Below, piece after piece: positions 8,596 to 16,687 of a stretch of DNA of 64,000 bases. Position 1 is the stretch's first letter. Every line of letters starts with the position of its first letter. The position numbers were made by a program, and so were the translations under genes. The notes under the pieces are model-generated. The model worked only from the letters and a program-made list of their open reading frames with translations, made no database searches and had not been told where the DNA came from. Origin of the DNA: Clostridiisalibacter paucivorans DSM 22131 (lineage in GTDB: Bacteria; Bacillota; Clostridia; Tissierellales; Clostridiisalibacteraceae); contig NZ_JHVL01000007.1 in assembly GCF_000620125.1 (NCBI RefSeq), positions 1-64,000 on the forward strand, read 5' to 3'.

Positions 8596-9711
8596 TTATT
8601 TAGACCACAGTCCCTTTATAATCCCACATATCCTCTCAAGATCCTCATCCGTCATCTTCGTATCAGATGGCAAACACACACCATTCTCAAAGAGCCTCTC
8701 ACTCACATCTCCACCTACATAATCATACTCAGCAAAGAATGGCTGCATATGCATCGGCTTCCACACAGGTCTTGATTCAATGTTTTCTTTCTCTAATGCT
8801 TCCATAACATCAAGAGGTCTAACTTTACCTTTCAATGTCATAACACTTAACCAGTAGTTCGGTTCATTCCATTCATTAACTGGCATGAACTCTACACCTT
8901 CAAACCCACCAAGTTCTCTCTTATAAAACTCAAAGATATATTTCTTCTTCTCAACTCTTTGATCTAATACTTTTAATTGTCCTCTTCCAATACCAGCAAC
9001 TATATTACTCATTCGGTAGTTGAACCCTAACTCTGAATGCTGATAATGCCTTGCTTGATCCCTAGCTTGAGTAGCCCAAAAACGAACTTTTGCAATTTTC
9101 TCTTCATTATTAGAAACTAACATTCCACCTCCAGAAGTAGTGATTATCTTATTACCATTAAATGAAAATATACCATAATCTCCAAAGGTACCTGTATGTT
9201 TCCCTTTATAATATGTACCTAAAGACTCAGCAGCATCTTCTATAAGAGTCACGTTATGTTTCTTACATAAATCCACTATCTTATCCATATCAGCTGAAAG
9301 TCCATAAAGATGTACAACTAGAACAGCTTTTACCTCAGGATATTTTTGAAATGCTTCTTCTAACACCTTAGGACTCATATTCCAAGTTTCATAATCACTA
9401 TCTATAAAAACTGGCTTAGCATGTTGATATATAATGGGATTAGCCGTAGCTGAGAAAGTCAAATCTTGGCAGAACACTATATCTCCTTCTCCAACCCCTG
9501 CTGCTTTAAGTGCCAAGTGTATAGCAGCACTACCTGACGCTAATGCAGCAGCATGTCCAATACATACTTTAGCGGCAAGTTCTTGCTCAAAACCATTTAC
9601 ATTAGGCCCTAGTGGTGCTATCCAATTTGCATCAAAAGCTTCTTTTACATATTCTTGTTCATAACCTTCATCACTCATATGTGGTGAGGCAAGCCATATC
9701 TTTTCAGCCAT
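8596..9711 (-). CDS. DegT/DnrJ/EryC1/StrS aminotransferase (PglE-like)
   Basis: A 371-residue PLP-dependent sugar aminotransferase. Seen motifs are SGSAAIHLALKAAGVGEGD, FCQDLTFSATANPI, LIEDAAESLGTYY, and the lysine of SFNGNKIITTSGGG that would form the internal aldimine. The likely substrate is a UDP-4-keto-6-deoxy-HexNAc; product transfer to the PglD-like acetyltransferase would give an N-acetylated amino sugar. The matching 4,6-dehydratase (PglF-like) is not in the window. The start follows AAGGGGAG. Only 26 bp separate it from the upstream TIR gene, so transcription may run through from the SLATT-TIR pair. Confidence 0.88.
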   Translation of the reverse strand: MAEKIWLASPHMSDEGYEQEYVKEAFDANWIAPLGPNVNGFEQELAAKVCIGHAAALASGSAAIHLALKAAGVGEGDIVFCQDLTFSATANPIIYQHAKPVFIDSDYETWNMSPKVLEEAFQKYPEVKAVLVVHLYGLSADMDKIVDLCKKHNVTLIEDAAESLGTYYKGKHTGTFGDYGIFSFNGNKIITTSGGGMLVSNNEEKIAKVRFWATQARDQARHYQHSELGFNYRMSNIVAGIGRGQLKVLDQRVEKKKYIFEFYKRELGGFEGVEFMPVNEWNEPNYWLSVMTLKGKVRPLDVMEALEKENIESRPVWKPMHMQPFFAEYDYVGGDVSERLFENGVCLPSDTKMTDEDLERICGIIKGLWSK

Positions 9712-9737
9712 TTTTCGTACTCCCCTTCTTCTAAAAT

Positions 9738-10331
9738 CTAATCTCTATTCCCATATACTTTAACTTTATTTGCAATTGGCTCAAATCTTTTATCATAAGC
9801 TTTATCAATATACACATTGGGCTGTTTACAGAAATCATCCCATTTAACCAATACACAATATCTATCTTCTTCACTATGGAAACATTTATTATTTGGTATG
9901 TAATAGTTATAACTAAATTCCTTTATTACTGTGCTATCATTAATTGCCACAATATTATGCTCTTTTCCACAGGAACTACATTCTTGACTGCCCTTATATA
10001 TCGAATCGTACATCGCTGGTAACACTATTCCTAATATTCCACTTCTGGAATTACCTTTACCATTATATAGAGAAGCTTGAAGCTCTCTCATAATATAACG
10101 TTGTTCATACCAACCTAAATTTTCCGATGAGTACTGTCCAATTAAGAATAATGTTACTGTAGAATCTGATAAATAATCACTTCTAATTTTTTGCATAATA
10201 TAATCTTCATCATCTGAATTAATTGGAGTGTTTAAAGATTTATCAATCATATCTACATCTAAATCATTTTGAATGTATTCCTTATAATCAATATCTTCAG
10301 TTTTAAACGATATGAAGCATTTGTGTCCCAT
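9738..10331 (-). CDS. TIR-domain protein (ThsB/MTH538-like)
   Basis: A 197-residue protein with an N-terminal TIR-like domain of the MTH538/DUF1863 type found in ThsB proteins: HKCFISFKTEDIDYKEYI, then DMIDKSLN, DEDYIMQKIR, DYLSDSTVTLFLIG and WYEQRYIMRELQASL. Glu83 in the last segment is a candidate catalytic residue. A CxxC (118-121) in the C-terminal part may bind metal. TIR proteins of this type make nucleotide signals from NAD in bacterial defence. Its ATG directly follows the TAG of the upstream SLATT gene, so both should be translated together. The signal made and its target are inferences. Confidence 0.78.
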   Translation of the reverse strand: MGHKCFISFKTEDIDYKEYIQNDLDVDMIDKSLNTPINSDDEDYIMQKIRSDYLSDSTVTLFLIGQYSSENLGWYEQRYIMRELQASLYNGKGNSRSGILGIVLPAMYDSIYKGSQECSSCGKEHNIVAINDSTVIKEFSYNYYIPNNKCFHSEEDRYCVLVKWDDFCKQPNVYIDKAYDKRFEPIANKVKVYGNRD

Positions 10332-10781
10332 CTAACACCCCTCCTTCTCTCCATCTTTATCTTTCTTCATATGAGTCATAATCCACATGCTATTCTCTCT
10401 AGAAATTAGGGATTCAACCCTCTCAACAAATGTTGACATTCTATCCTCACATCTAGAATAATCATCAAGTCCAGCATCGTAGAAGTATTTCTCTTTCTTT
10501 AGAGTTTCAGATATTGTTCTATAATTAATCCAATTCTCTTGAAATTTAAATGTTTTTAATCCCGAAGTCCCAATTGTTAATAAGACTGAAATACCAACTG
10601 TAATAAGTTCTTTTTCTTCTGGAACAATCAGAATCAGCACTGGAACAATAGCTGACAGAATGACAACTAACCATTGAAATAATTGATATAGTCTCTTATA
10701 ATGGGTAGCTTTATCGCTATACCATTTAATTTGGTCTTGATAACGTACAGCTAAGTATTTATCGAAGTCATCTTTATTCAT
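10332..10781 (-). CDS. SLATT-domain two-helix membrane protein
   Basis: A 149-residue protein with two adjacent transmembrane helices (about 32-53 and 58-76) and a soluble helical tail carrying NWINYRTISETLKKEKYFY. This is the layout of SLATT domains, which are predicted pore-forming effectors in bacterial conflict systems. The ATG at 10781 is chosen because AAAGGAGGTGG lies 8 bases upstream; an earlier in-frame ATG has no such site. The stop TAG is immediately followed by the ATG of the TIR gene. Pairing of a SLATT membrane protein with a nucleotide-signal enzyme was predicted by comparative genomics; membrane disruption on TIR signalling is the working model, not shown here. Confidence 0.75.
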   Translation of the reverse strand: MNKDDFDKYLAVRYQDQIKWYSDKATHYKRLYQLFQWLVVILSAIVPVLILIVPEEKELITVGISVLLTIGTSGLKTFKFQENWINYRTISETLKKEKYFYDAGLDDYSRCEDRMSTFVERVESLISRENSMWIMTHMKKDKDGEKEGC

Positions 10782-11135
10782 TCTGTCGCCACCTCCTTTT
10801 TGTTTAAATGTATGTATAAAATGCATCGAAGCACTTTGATTGCTTAATTAATCAAAATCTATATATTGTATGTCTAGTTATATCTAACACTATATCTTAC
10901 ATAAACCCCTCTCTTGATTGAATGGTACTACATGTAACCATTCTGTAACATTAGCCCTTTTATGCCAACCTCTGAAACCCTTGATTTTACTGGACTAGCA
11001 AGGTATTCATCCTTTCCCCATACTCACCTCGCCTTGATTCTCGAAGGATAAAAAGGAAACCCAATACATAGAAAAATGTCAAGAAAAAAGTTGATTTTAG
11101 CCTCATTTCTCGGTAATATTCAAGTTTTTAACAGC

Positions 11136-11162
11136 AAAAAAGCCCATCACGACATGATGAGC
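11136..11162 (-). terminator. Intrinsic terminator, minus strand
   Basis: On the minus strand GCTCATCA-TGTCG-TGATGGGC forms an 8-bp stem (one G-U pair) followed by six T. No protein gene lies upstream on this strand within 900 bp, so it ends either an untranslated transcript from the 11.2-11.4 kb area or antisense transcription from further upstream. Confidence 0.6.
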
Positions 11163-11380
11163 AAGAATTTTGATCCATACATACGCTCTCAGAGCGTTTT
11201 AAAATTAGTAGAGCAGACCTTTCTTTATCTAAAATAAACTGAGGTCAATATACAAAGTCTCATTATGTAATCTAAAATCACTGAGATGATCAGGACCAAT
11301 TACAAAATACAGGATTGAAAAAATCAATTTTTTTGAGAAAACCTTGCACCAACTATTTTGTTTTCAGAATATTCTGATAC

Positions 11381-11409
11381 TTGACATTGAACGATAACTA
11401 CTATATAAT
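11381..11409 (+). promoter_or_regulatory. Consensus sigma-A promoter
   Basis: TTGACA (11381-11386), a 17-bp spacer and TATAAT (11404-11409) match the housekeeping consensus at all twelve positions. A start site near 11416 falls inside the palindrome at 11407-11426. The only thing downstream before a terminator at 11472-11503 is about 90 bp of non-coding DNA. Confidence 0.8.
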
Positions 11410-11426
11410 TCGAACTAGTTCGAATT
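11407..11426. promoter_or_regulatory. Perfect 20-bp palindrome over promoter -10/+1
   Basis: AATTCGAACTAGTTCGAATT is a perfect palindrome overlapping the -10 box and predicted start of the consensus promoter. It looks like an operator for a dimeric regulator. It is not a LexA box: the GAAC and GTTC halves are 2 bp apart, not 4. The HTH protein encoded 650 bp downstream is one candidate binder. Confidence 0.6.
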
Positions 11427-11503
11427 ACGGCATACGTAAGCAATTGATTCTAAATATATAAAGAAGTTCGTAGCTCTATCCAAAAGTGGATGGAGCTTTT
11501 TTA
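11416..11503 (+). ncRNA. Candidate ~90-nt small RNA
   Basis: The consensus promoter at 11381-11409 and an intrinsic terminator (AGCTCTATCC-AAAAGT-GGATGGAGCT then six T, 11472-11502) bracket about 90 bp with no ATG and no frame of note. Within it TTACG-GCATA-CGTAA (11425-11439) can form a second hairpin. The simplest reading is a short structured RNA controlled at the palindrome. It resembles no RNA family I can name. It might act in the flanking defence modules, or regulate elsewhere. Confidence 0.5.
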
Positions 11504-12001
11504 TTTGCAGCCTTCCCCGTTTAATACATCGAGAGAGCACTTTCTTCATATAATGTAAAAAGCTATCTCATTCCATCATGACAATACATCTCTCTCCTGA
11601 ACGAGTTTCTTCCTATATATATGTAGAATAAATAAGCCGTTGATTTGAAAACAAAAGCTTAAACTGCCCAAAACTGAAAATTTTAGAGCAACTTCTGAAA
11701 AAACGACGCTTCAGTTTGGCCTGTGTCGGCTTTTCATTTAATTTTTGACCGATTGTTCCACAATCGACTAATCAGGCTCAAATTGGCCATAAACGCGATT
11801 TAGCCATTTCACTCTGAAAAAGCAGCAATCTAGCCAATACTTTATCTAAGTTTGGTACATTTTAGAGGTTAGAAGCTTTGCAATCTTTGCCTATGCTGCT
11901 CCATCAAGCATAATTGTTTTATGAAACTGTATATTTCATGATTGAGTTTTTTACATCGTATGTTATTATTTATTTCATATCGGGTACAATATTAATAAAG
12001 A

Positions 12002-12030
12002 TTGACGCATTTTGTTATTTATAGTATCAT
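12002..12030 (+). promoter_or_regulatory. Promoter of HTH-ImmA/IrrE-PIN operon
   Basis: TTGACG (12002-12007), 17-bp spacer, TATCAT (12025-12030), then AAAGGAGG at 12060-12067 ahead of the ATG at 12077. It gives a leader of about 40 nt for the three-gene operon. Confidence 0.65.
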
Positions 12031-12076
12031 ATAATTAGATACGGGCATACTATAGCATTGAAAGGAGGCCCAAACT

Positions 12077-12439
12077 ATGAAAACTTTATCAACTAAAAAA
12101 TTAGCTGAAACAGTTAGAAACCTTAGAGAATCAAAAGGATTTACAAAAGAAGAACTCGGTAATTTAACCGGTATAAACAGAATTATGATAGGCCGAATTG
12201 AAAGAGAAGACTTTACTCCATCTATTGTACAGTTTGAAGCTTTATCAAATGTTTTAGGTTTTGATCTTACAGAAATGTTTGTTGAGAAAGAAAGAACTAA
12301 CTCTTTTGTTGCTCTTCGAAGTGAAGCATTAAGCGATAGTGAAAAAAAAGGCGTAGAAAAACTATTCACTATGATGTTGTCACTTAGACAGCAAATTAAA
12401 TTAAGGAGCTCATTTGAAAATGAATCCACTCACGCTTAA
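12077..12439 (+). CDS. XRE-type HTH regulator (antitoxin-like)
   Basis: A 120-residue protein with an N-terminal Cro/C1-type helix-turn-helix (VRNLRESKGFTKEELGNLTG, then INRIMIGRIEREDFTPSIVQ) and a charged helical tail. It heads a three-gene operon with an ImmA/IrrE metalloprotease and a PIN-like protein, the usual order when the HTH protein is the repressor/antitoxin cleaved or bound by the protease. The start has AAAGGAGG 9 bases upstream. The frame overlaps the protease gene by about 20 bases. Autoregulation from the promoter at 12002 is likely but inferred. Confidence 0.85.
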   Translation: MKTLSTKKLAETVRNLRESKGFTKEELGNLTGINRIMIGRIEREDFTPSIVQFEALSNVLGFDLTEMFVEKERTNSFVALRSEALSDSEKKGVEKLFTMMLSLRQQIKLRSSFENESTHA

Positions 12440-13301
12440 TGAAGTCCAAGTAGATGAAATTCGCAAATTAGCTGGAGATGAGCGCCGATTTCTAGGCTTT
12501 GTAGGCGAAACACCTATTGCCAACGACATCTTTACAATTCTTGATAGACTAGACATCATGTTGCTGGAATATCCCATCGAACCTGAAGGTGATAGACCAG
12601 CTTTTTCTGCTGCTATTATGTATTCTGAAGAAGACGATAAAAAACTTACTTTCATCGGGCTAAATACTGCAGATTTTTATGATAAGCAAATCTTTGCTAT
12701 TGCTCATGAGCTATATCACTATTACACAAAATCCGGCTCACATCTAAGCAGACCGGAAGATGAAGACAATAGCCTTATTGAAGTAAAAGCTAACCGTTTT
12801 GCAGCAGAGTTTTTGTTGCCTGAAACAGTACTAGAAAGTATTGTTCTTGAGGAGTTTAAGACATCTTCTCTTGAGAAAATTCAACATAAAGCACTGTTGA
12901 GATTTATCGCTAGACTCCACTGTACATGGTGGCTCCCATATCGTTCACTTGTCAGAAGACTGCACGAGATAGGTGCAATTTCATCAGAGCAGTATACAGA
13001 ATTATACTCTGTTGATGAAAGAGATCTACAGGGTGAGTACGGTAAAATAGGTCAGGCTACTAATAAGGAAGTATTTCTTAAACTAAATCAACCAACTAAA
13101 AATATTGGTACTTCCCCTAATGAAATCGAGATCATCATTAGAAACTTTGAAGACAATCTCATAGATGAAGATAAATTTGCAGAAACCCTAAGCCTTTTCA
13201 ATAGAACACCTGATGAATTTGGTTATGAGATAAAAGTCTCTCAAGAAGACATAGATGAGCTTGATGCTTTCTTCAGTGGGGAGGATGATGATGAAGATTA
13301 A
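12414..13301 (+). CDS. ImmA/IrrE-family zinc metallopeptidase
   Basis: A 295-residue protein with the COG2856 peptidase domain. The zinc-binding HELYH motif lies near residue 98 (IFAIAHELYHYY) and the third ligand is probably the Glu in LIEVKANRFAAEFLLP about 28 residues on. ImmA and IrrE cleave or inactivate HTH repressors, and the gene directly follows such a repressor. The ~100-residue C-terminal part is extra and unrecognised. The TTG at 12414 has AAGGAG 5 bases upstream; the ATG at 12420 is the alternative. It overlaps the following PIN-like gene by about 11 bases. Confidence 0.87.
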   Translation: MKMNPLTLNEVQVDEIRKLAGDERRFLGFVGETPIANDIFTILDRLDIMLLEYPIEPEGDRPAFSAAIMYSEEDDKKLTFIGLNTADFYDKQIFAIAHELYHYYTKSGSHLSRPEDEDNSLIEVKANRFAAEFLLPETVLESIVLEEFKTSSLEKIQHKALLRFIARLHCTWWLPYRSLVRRLHEIGAISSEQYTELYSVDERDLQGEYGKIGQATNKEVFLKLNQPTKNIGTSPNEIEIIIRNFEDNLIDEDKFAETLSLFNRTPDEFGYEIKVSQEDIDELDAFFSGEDDDED

Positions 13302-13992
13302 TCTTACCCATCCTAATCCAGCATTAATAAGTATTATTGAGGATCCAGAACAGATCATCACTTTAGATGCAAATTTTCTTATTGCTCCGGATAGAAGGCC
13401 AATCACTAAAAGAGGCATCGGTTTTGAACAGTTTAGAGAGATCTGGTTAGACCCCATTTTCAGTGTCTTTCCAAATCTAGCTATTCACGAATCTGTGTAT
13501 GATGAACTGGTTGGAATCTCTCCGCAAAATTATGTAGATGCGAAAAGGGATAGCATTCCACCTGAGATCATTATTCACAAAGATTCTTCTCTAACTGAAG
13601 TTGAAAAAATCTTAAGAGATACCATTGAATCAAAGATTGCTTCTCTCACTAAATACGATCCGATGCTTGATAACAAGGATGATCGTGGAAAAGTGAAATC
13701 ATTATCTTATATTGCTGTCAAAGGTCTGCTCTACTTCGCAGCAAATGATAATAACGCTATTCAACTCATTGAAAAATCAGAAGAGTGGTCTACTGGCTTA
13801 GATAATGTACAAGCCATCAAAATGTATGAGCTCATATACTATCTATACAGAAATGATCTGGCTGATAAAACAGCCATGAAAATGCTTTACAAATATCAGT
13901 ACTATCTGACTGATCGGGAGAAAAGTACAAACCCTGGATGGGGAGATTTTTCCTCTAGCATGGACAGTTTATATGAATCCTATTTCAAATAA
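13291..13992 (+). CDS. PIN-like nuclease domain protein, third gene of ImmA/IrrE operon
   Basis: A 233-residue protein. Acidic residues are placed as in PIN ribonucleases: Asp26 in ITLDANFLI, Glu67 in AIHESVYDEL, Asp131 in DRGKVKSLSYIAVKG and Asp153 in FAANDNNAIQL. PIN domains cut RNA and are common toxins. Here the antitoxin role would fall to the HTH and protease proteins. The protein is longer than simple VapC toxins (~130), and the C-terminal ~75 residues are unassigned. The ATG at 13291 is chosen for its 6-base spacing from GGGGAGG. A strong bidirectional terminator follows. The PIN assignment rests on motif spacing only. Confidence 0.6.
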   Translation: MKINLTHPNPALISIIEDPEQIITLDANFLIAPDRRPITKRGIGFEQFREIWLDPIFSVFPNLAIHESVYDELVGISPQNYVDAKRDSIPPEIIIHKDSSLTEVEKILRDTIESKIASLTKYDPMLDNKDDRGKVKSLSYIAVKGLLYFAANDNNAIQLIEKSEEWSTGLDNVQAIKMYELIYYLYRNDLADKTAMKMLYKYQYYLTDREKSTNPGWGDFSSSMDSLYESYFK

Positions 13993-13996
13993 AAAT

Positions 13997-14046
13997 AACC
14001 CACCAAGTGGTAGATAACTGTTATCTGCCAACTCAGTGGGTTTTTC
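13997..14046. terminator. Bidirectional intrinsic terminator between convergent operons
   Basis: An outer stem AACCCAC/GTGGGTT encloses an inner GGTAGATAA/TTATCTGCC hairpin. Five T follow on the plus strand, and TTATTTTTATTT follows on the minus strand. It would end both the HTH-ImmA-PIN operon and the subtilase gene. Confidence 0.8.
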
Positions 14047-14142
14047 TATTGCTGATAAAACCCCAGGCCTATAGGTAACTGGGGAATTATCATCTTTGTT
14101 CAGTTTTGTGAAGTACAAAACGGATGTTTATTATCCGGATTC

Positions 14143-16680
14143 TCAATAAGTAATTTCAGTAGTGACTGTGGTTCTGTTTTCAACATTGATTTCTGTTTCA
14201 ATCTTATTCTTAATTACATTATACAAATCAATTTCAACTTCTGGAGCTTCAATACTCACAACTAATGAATACCTGATTTTTGAATTGAACTTTTTTAAAT
14301 TCGTTCTAGATTTCCACCACCCTGTTATCGGATACACAGCTATTTTGTTGCTCTGGCTTAAGTCACTCGCTGTTCCCTCCCATATGTCAGAATGAATGGA
14401 ACCAACGTTTCTATTTGATGTACCAATCACCCAGCGATTGCTATCATTTTTTACATCGCCTCTATCTTCTTCATCATCTCTGATAGCTTTGTTTATTCTT
14501 TTCAAGAAATTCTCGTTATCTTCTGTGGAATTATTCACATCAAATTGAAGTCCACAAGAAGGATATCTATATTTATCTTTCCATCCAATTTCTCCAGGTC
14601 CAGGCTCAACAAAATATGACAATGTTACTCGCATTCTTACGGTTTCATCCTCCAAGCCTAATAATACATCATCCGGCCAAGGAATTTTATGAATGTGCAT
14701 TTCTTTTGATGTGGGGTTACCGCTCCCCTTTTTTTGAAAAGGTTGGATTTCATCTTCAATTATCAGATTAACTCTATTTGATGCACTCCAGATTGCTTTT
14801 GAGAGGTTCGGTACGCCATAGCCACAAATTCTCATTAAGTTTCTATAATCAGATCTTTTAGGAACCGAGTTTTCAAATGTAGCTTTTTTCATAGCGTCAG
14901 TCCATTCTGCCGAATGAATGATTAGTGCTCTTACAGTTTCTGGCCACAGCTCTGGATACTGGTGTTGAATATTTGCACCTATCCATGCCGCCTGTGCTGT
15001 TGCGGAACTTGTCATGCTAATTACATCAAATGACTTCCCCGTTTGAAAATCTTTACTGGTAGTTAAAAGTTGTAAATCTGGTAGATCAGAATAAAAATCA
15101 GTAGCTTCATCATAAACTAAATTCCCACCTTCTAAAACAATATCAGGTTTAATTGGCCACTTTTCGCGCCACATGATCGAACTTGATGTAAACGGGGAAA
15201 AGTTACCAGGTTCAACAACTGGTTGATAATTATCGGAATATTCTTCAGGTATCTGATACTTTTCTGTATAAGCTCCTACCGTTATAGCGTTCCAGGATTG
15301 TCCGGGATCCTCAATTGTATGATTTCTAACAGCCGTTAGAACATCTCCCGATTCTTTAATTTCAGACATGTGAGTATTTCCAGCAGAAACAAACATAAGC
15401 TTCCTCCCTACATCAGATGAACCGATATCATTCGCACCAGAGATAACTGAATCAATTGCACCTGACCAAGAAGATGGTCTACCATCATTTTCAATTGCAT
15501 TTGACTTTGCAGTGACAGCCATACAAATCGATCTATTTGTTTCCGGATTTTGGATTTGAGCTAGATTAATAGCATTCTCAGTCACATAACCGTATAAGTC
15601 TTTTTCGTTGTCGTCTTCTTTATCAAATAACTTGACAGATTCTAAGAAGTGATTAATTATAACGGGATCGGAACTTTCAAGTTTATCCTCAAGGGTATAG
15701 TATGCAGCAATTCCAGCCATCATTGTTCCATGTTTATTTCTGTCATAAACACCTTTATCCAAATCAACAGAATGCATATCTTCATCCGATAATAATGGAG
15801 CCAATAAACCATGACCATTATTTACCCCTGTATCAAGAATACATACTGATGTATTAGAACGGGCTGAAATATCTAGACGCTCTGCTAAATCTTTTACAAA
15901 ATCTCTTTGCTCCCATTCTGATAAGTCTTCAAAAAAACCTGCCGGGGTTACTATTATTCTAAACTCTGCTATCCGTGAGCTTAGCCACTGCAACTCAGAC
16001 AACTGCTGTTTATTCGCTTTTACCGCTAAAACTAAACGCTCAGGAAAAATGATTCTCTGATTTTTGTATTCAATACTTTTTTCTTCGCAAATCTTAAAGA
16101 ACTCCGCCTGGATTTCTTCAATGTCTTCTTTTGTTTCATACATTAGCCAGACTTCACACCACTGCGGAACAGTCGTTGGCATCTTGCTTTTGTCACTCAT
16201 CCAAAGTGCATCTACATAAGCAAGATTAATACTCTCTATTGTCCCGATGACTTTTTCAGCATTTTCTGTTTCTTTGTATTTATTGATTTTCTTAATAAAA
16301 AAATCCCTTTTATTTTCAGGGACGTAGACAGTTGAACTTACAATTTTCTTATTTTCACTATCTTCTTCCGTCTTAATATTGCATATTCTAACGTGTTGCC
16401 CTACGTGCTCTAAACTTTTTGTTATTAGGTCATATCCTGCTTGACCCTTAATTTCTAAATAAACTCCATGCCTTGAAGAAACTGAAACAACACCAACATC
16501 TTCTTGACTTTCTTCTGCTAGATCCCAAGCCCTTCTCAAATCATTCTCAAGTCGCTCTGCATGGCTTAGTCTGCTAATGCGAGGCGGACTGTTTTCTGTT
16601 CCACCTCCACCATTAGCAGGTATATAATCGAAGCTTTCTCCGGTTTTATTTACATATAAGTTGCTTAATCCTGATTCCAT
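14143..16680 (-). CDS. ietS: S8 subtilisin-like protease (IetS-like)
   Basis: An 845-residue protein with a central S8 domain. The triad is visible as Asp283 (CILDTGVNNGHG), His317 (RNKHGTMMAG) and Ser558 (SMTSSATAQAA, in place of the usual GTSxA), with the oxyanion Asn435 in VSAGN. About 240 N-terminal and 230 C-terminal residues lie outside it; there is no signal peptide, so it acts inside the cell. It follows a AAA ATPase gene by 7 bp, the arrangement of the IetAS anti-phage pair described in defence-island screens. The symbol is by analogy. The target of the protease is unknown. Confidence 0.75.
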   Translation of the reverse strand: MESGLSNLYVNKTGESFDYIPANGGGGTENSPPRISRLSHAERLENDLRRAWDLAEESQEDVGVVSVSSRHGVYLEIKGQAGYDLITKSLEHVGQHVRICNIKTEEDSENKKIVSSTVYVPENKRDFFIKKINKYKETENAEKVIGTIESINLAYVDALWMSDKSKMPTTVPQWCEVWLMYETKEDIEEIQAEFFKICEEKSIEYKNQRIIFPERLVLAVKANKQQLSELQWLSSRIAEFRIIVTPAGFFEDLSEWEQRDFVKDLAERLDISARSNTSVCILDTGVNNGHGLLAPLLSDEDMHSVDLDKGVYDRNKHGTMMAGIAAYYTLEDKLESSDPVIINHFLESVKLFDKEDDNEKDLYGYVTENAINLAQIQNPETNRSICMAVTAKSNAIENDGRPSSWSGAIDSVISGANDIGSSDVGRKLMFVSAGNTHMSEIKESGDVLTAVRNHTIEDPGQSWNAITVGAYTEKYQIPEEYSDNYQPVVEPGNFSPFTSSSIMWREKWPIKPDIVLEGGNLVYDEATDFYSDLPDLQLLTTSKDFQTGKSFDVISMTSSATAQAAWIGANIQHQYPELWPETVRALIIHSAEWTDAMKKATFENSVPKRSDYRNLMRICGYGVPNLSKAIWSASNRVNLIIEDEIQPFQKKGSGNPTSKEMHIHKIPWPDDVLLGLEDETVRMRVTLSYFVEPGPGEIGWKDKYRYPSCGLQFDVNNSTEDNENFLKRINKAIRDDEEDRGDVKNDSNRWVIGTSNRNVGSIHSDIWEGTASDLSQSNKIAVYPITGWWKSRTNLKKFNSKIRYSLVVSIEAPEVEIDLYNVIKNKIETEINVENRTTVTTEITY

Positions 16681-16687
16681 TTATCTC

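Larger units (their letters stand above)
10782..12076. other. Non-coding stretch between divergent defence operons
   Basis: About 1.3 kb without a credible gene on either strand. It contains a minus-strand terminator (11136-11162), a short hairpin ACGCTC-TCA-GAGCGT near 11191, a consensus plus-strand promoter with a palindrome and terminator (11381-11503), a perfect 7-bp-arm hairpin CGATTGT/ACAATCG at 11750-11766, and the promoter of the HTH operon (12002-12030). The part from 11510 to 11990 shows nothing further that can be named. No transposase or tRNA remnant was recognised. Confidence 0.6.

Noticed and set aside
10950-11060. Possible remnant of a recombinase or transposase on the minus strand
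   Set aside because: Only about 20 open codons, with two stops soon after and no recognisable motif.
11407-11426. Palindrome considered as a LexA/SOS box
   Set aside because: The half sites GAAC and GTTC are 2 bp apart; the Gram-positive LexA consensus needs 4 bp. It remains an operator of unknown specificity.
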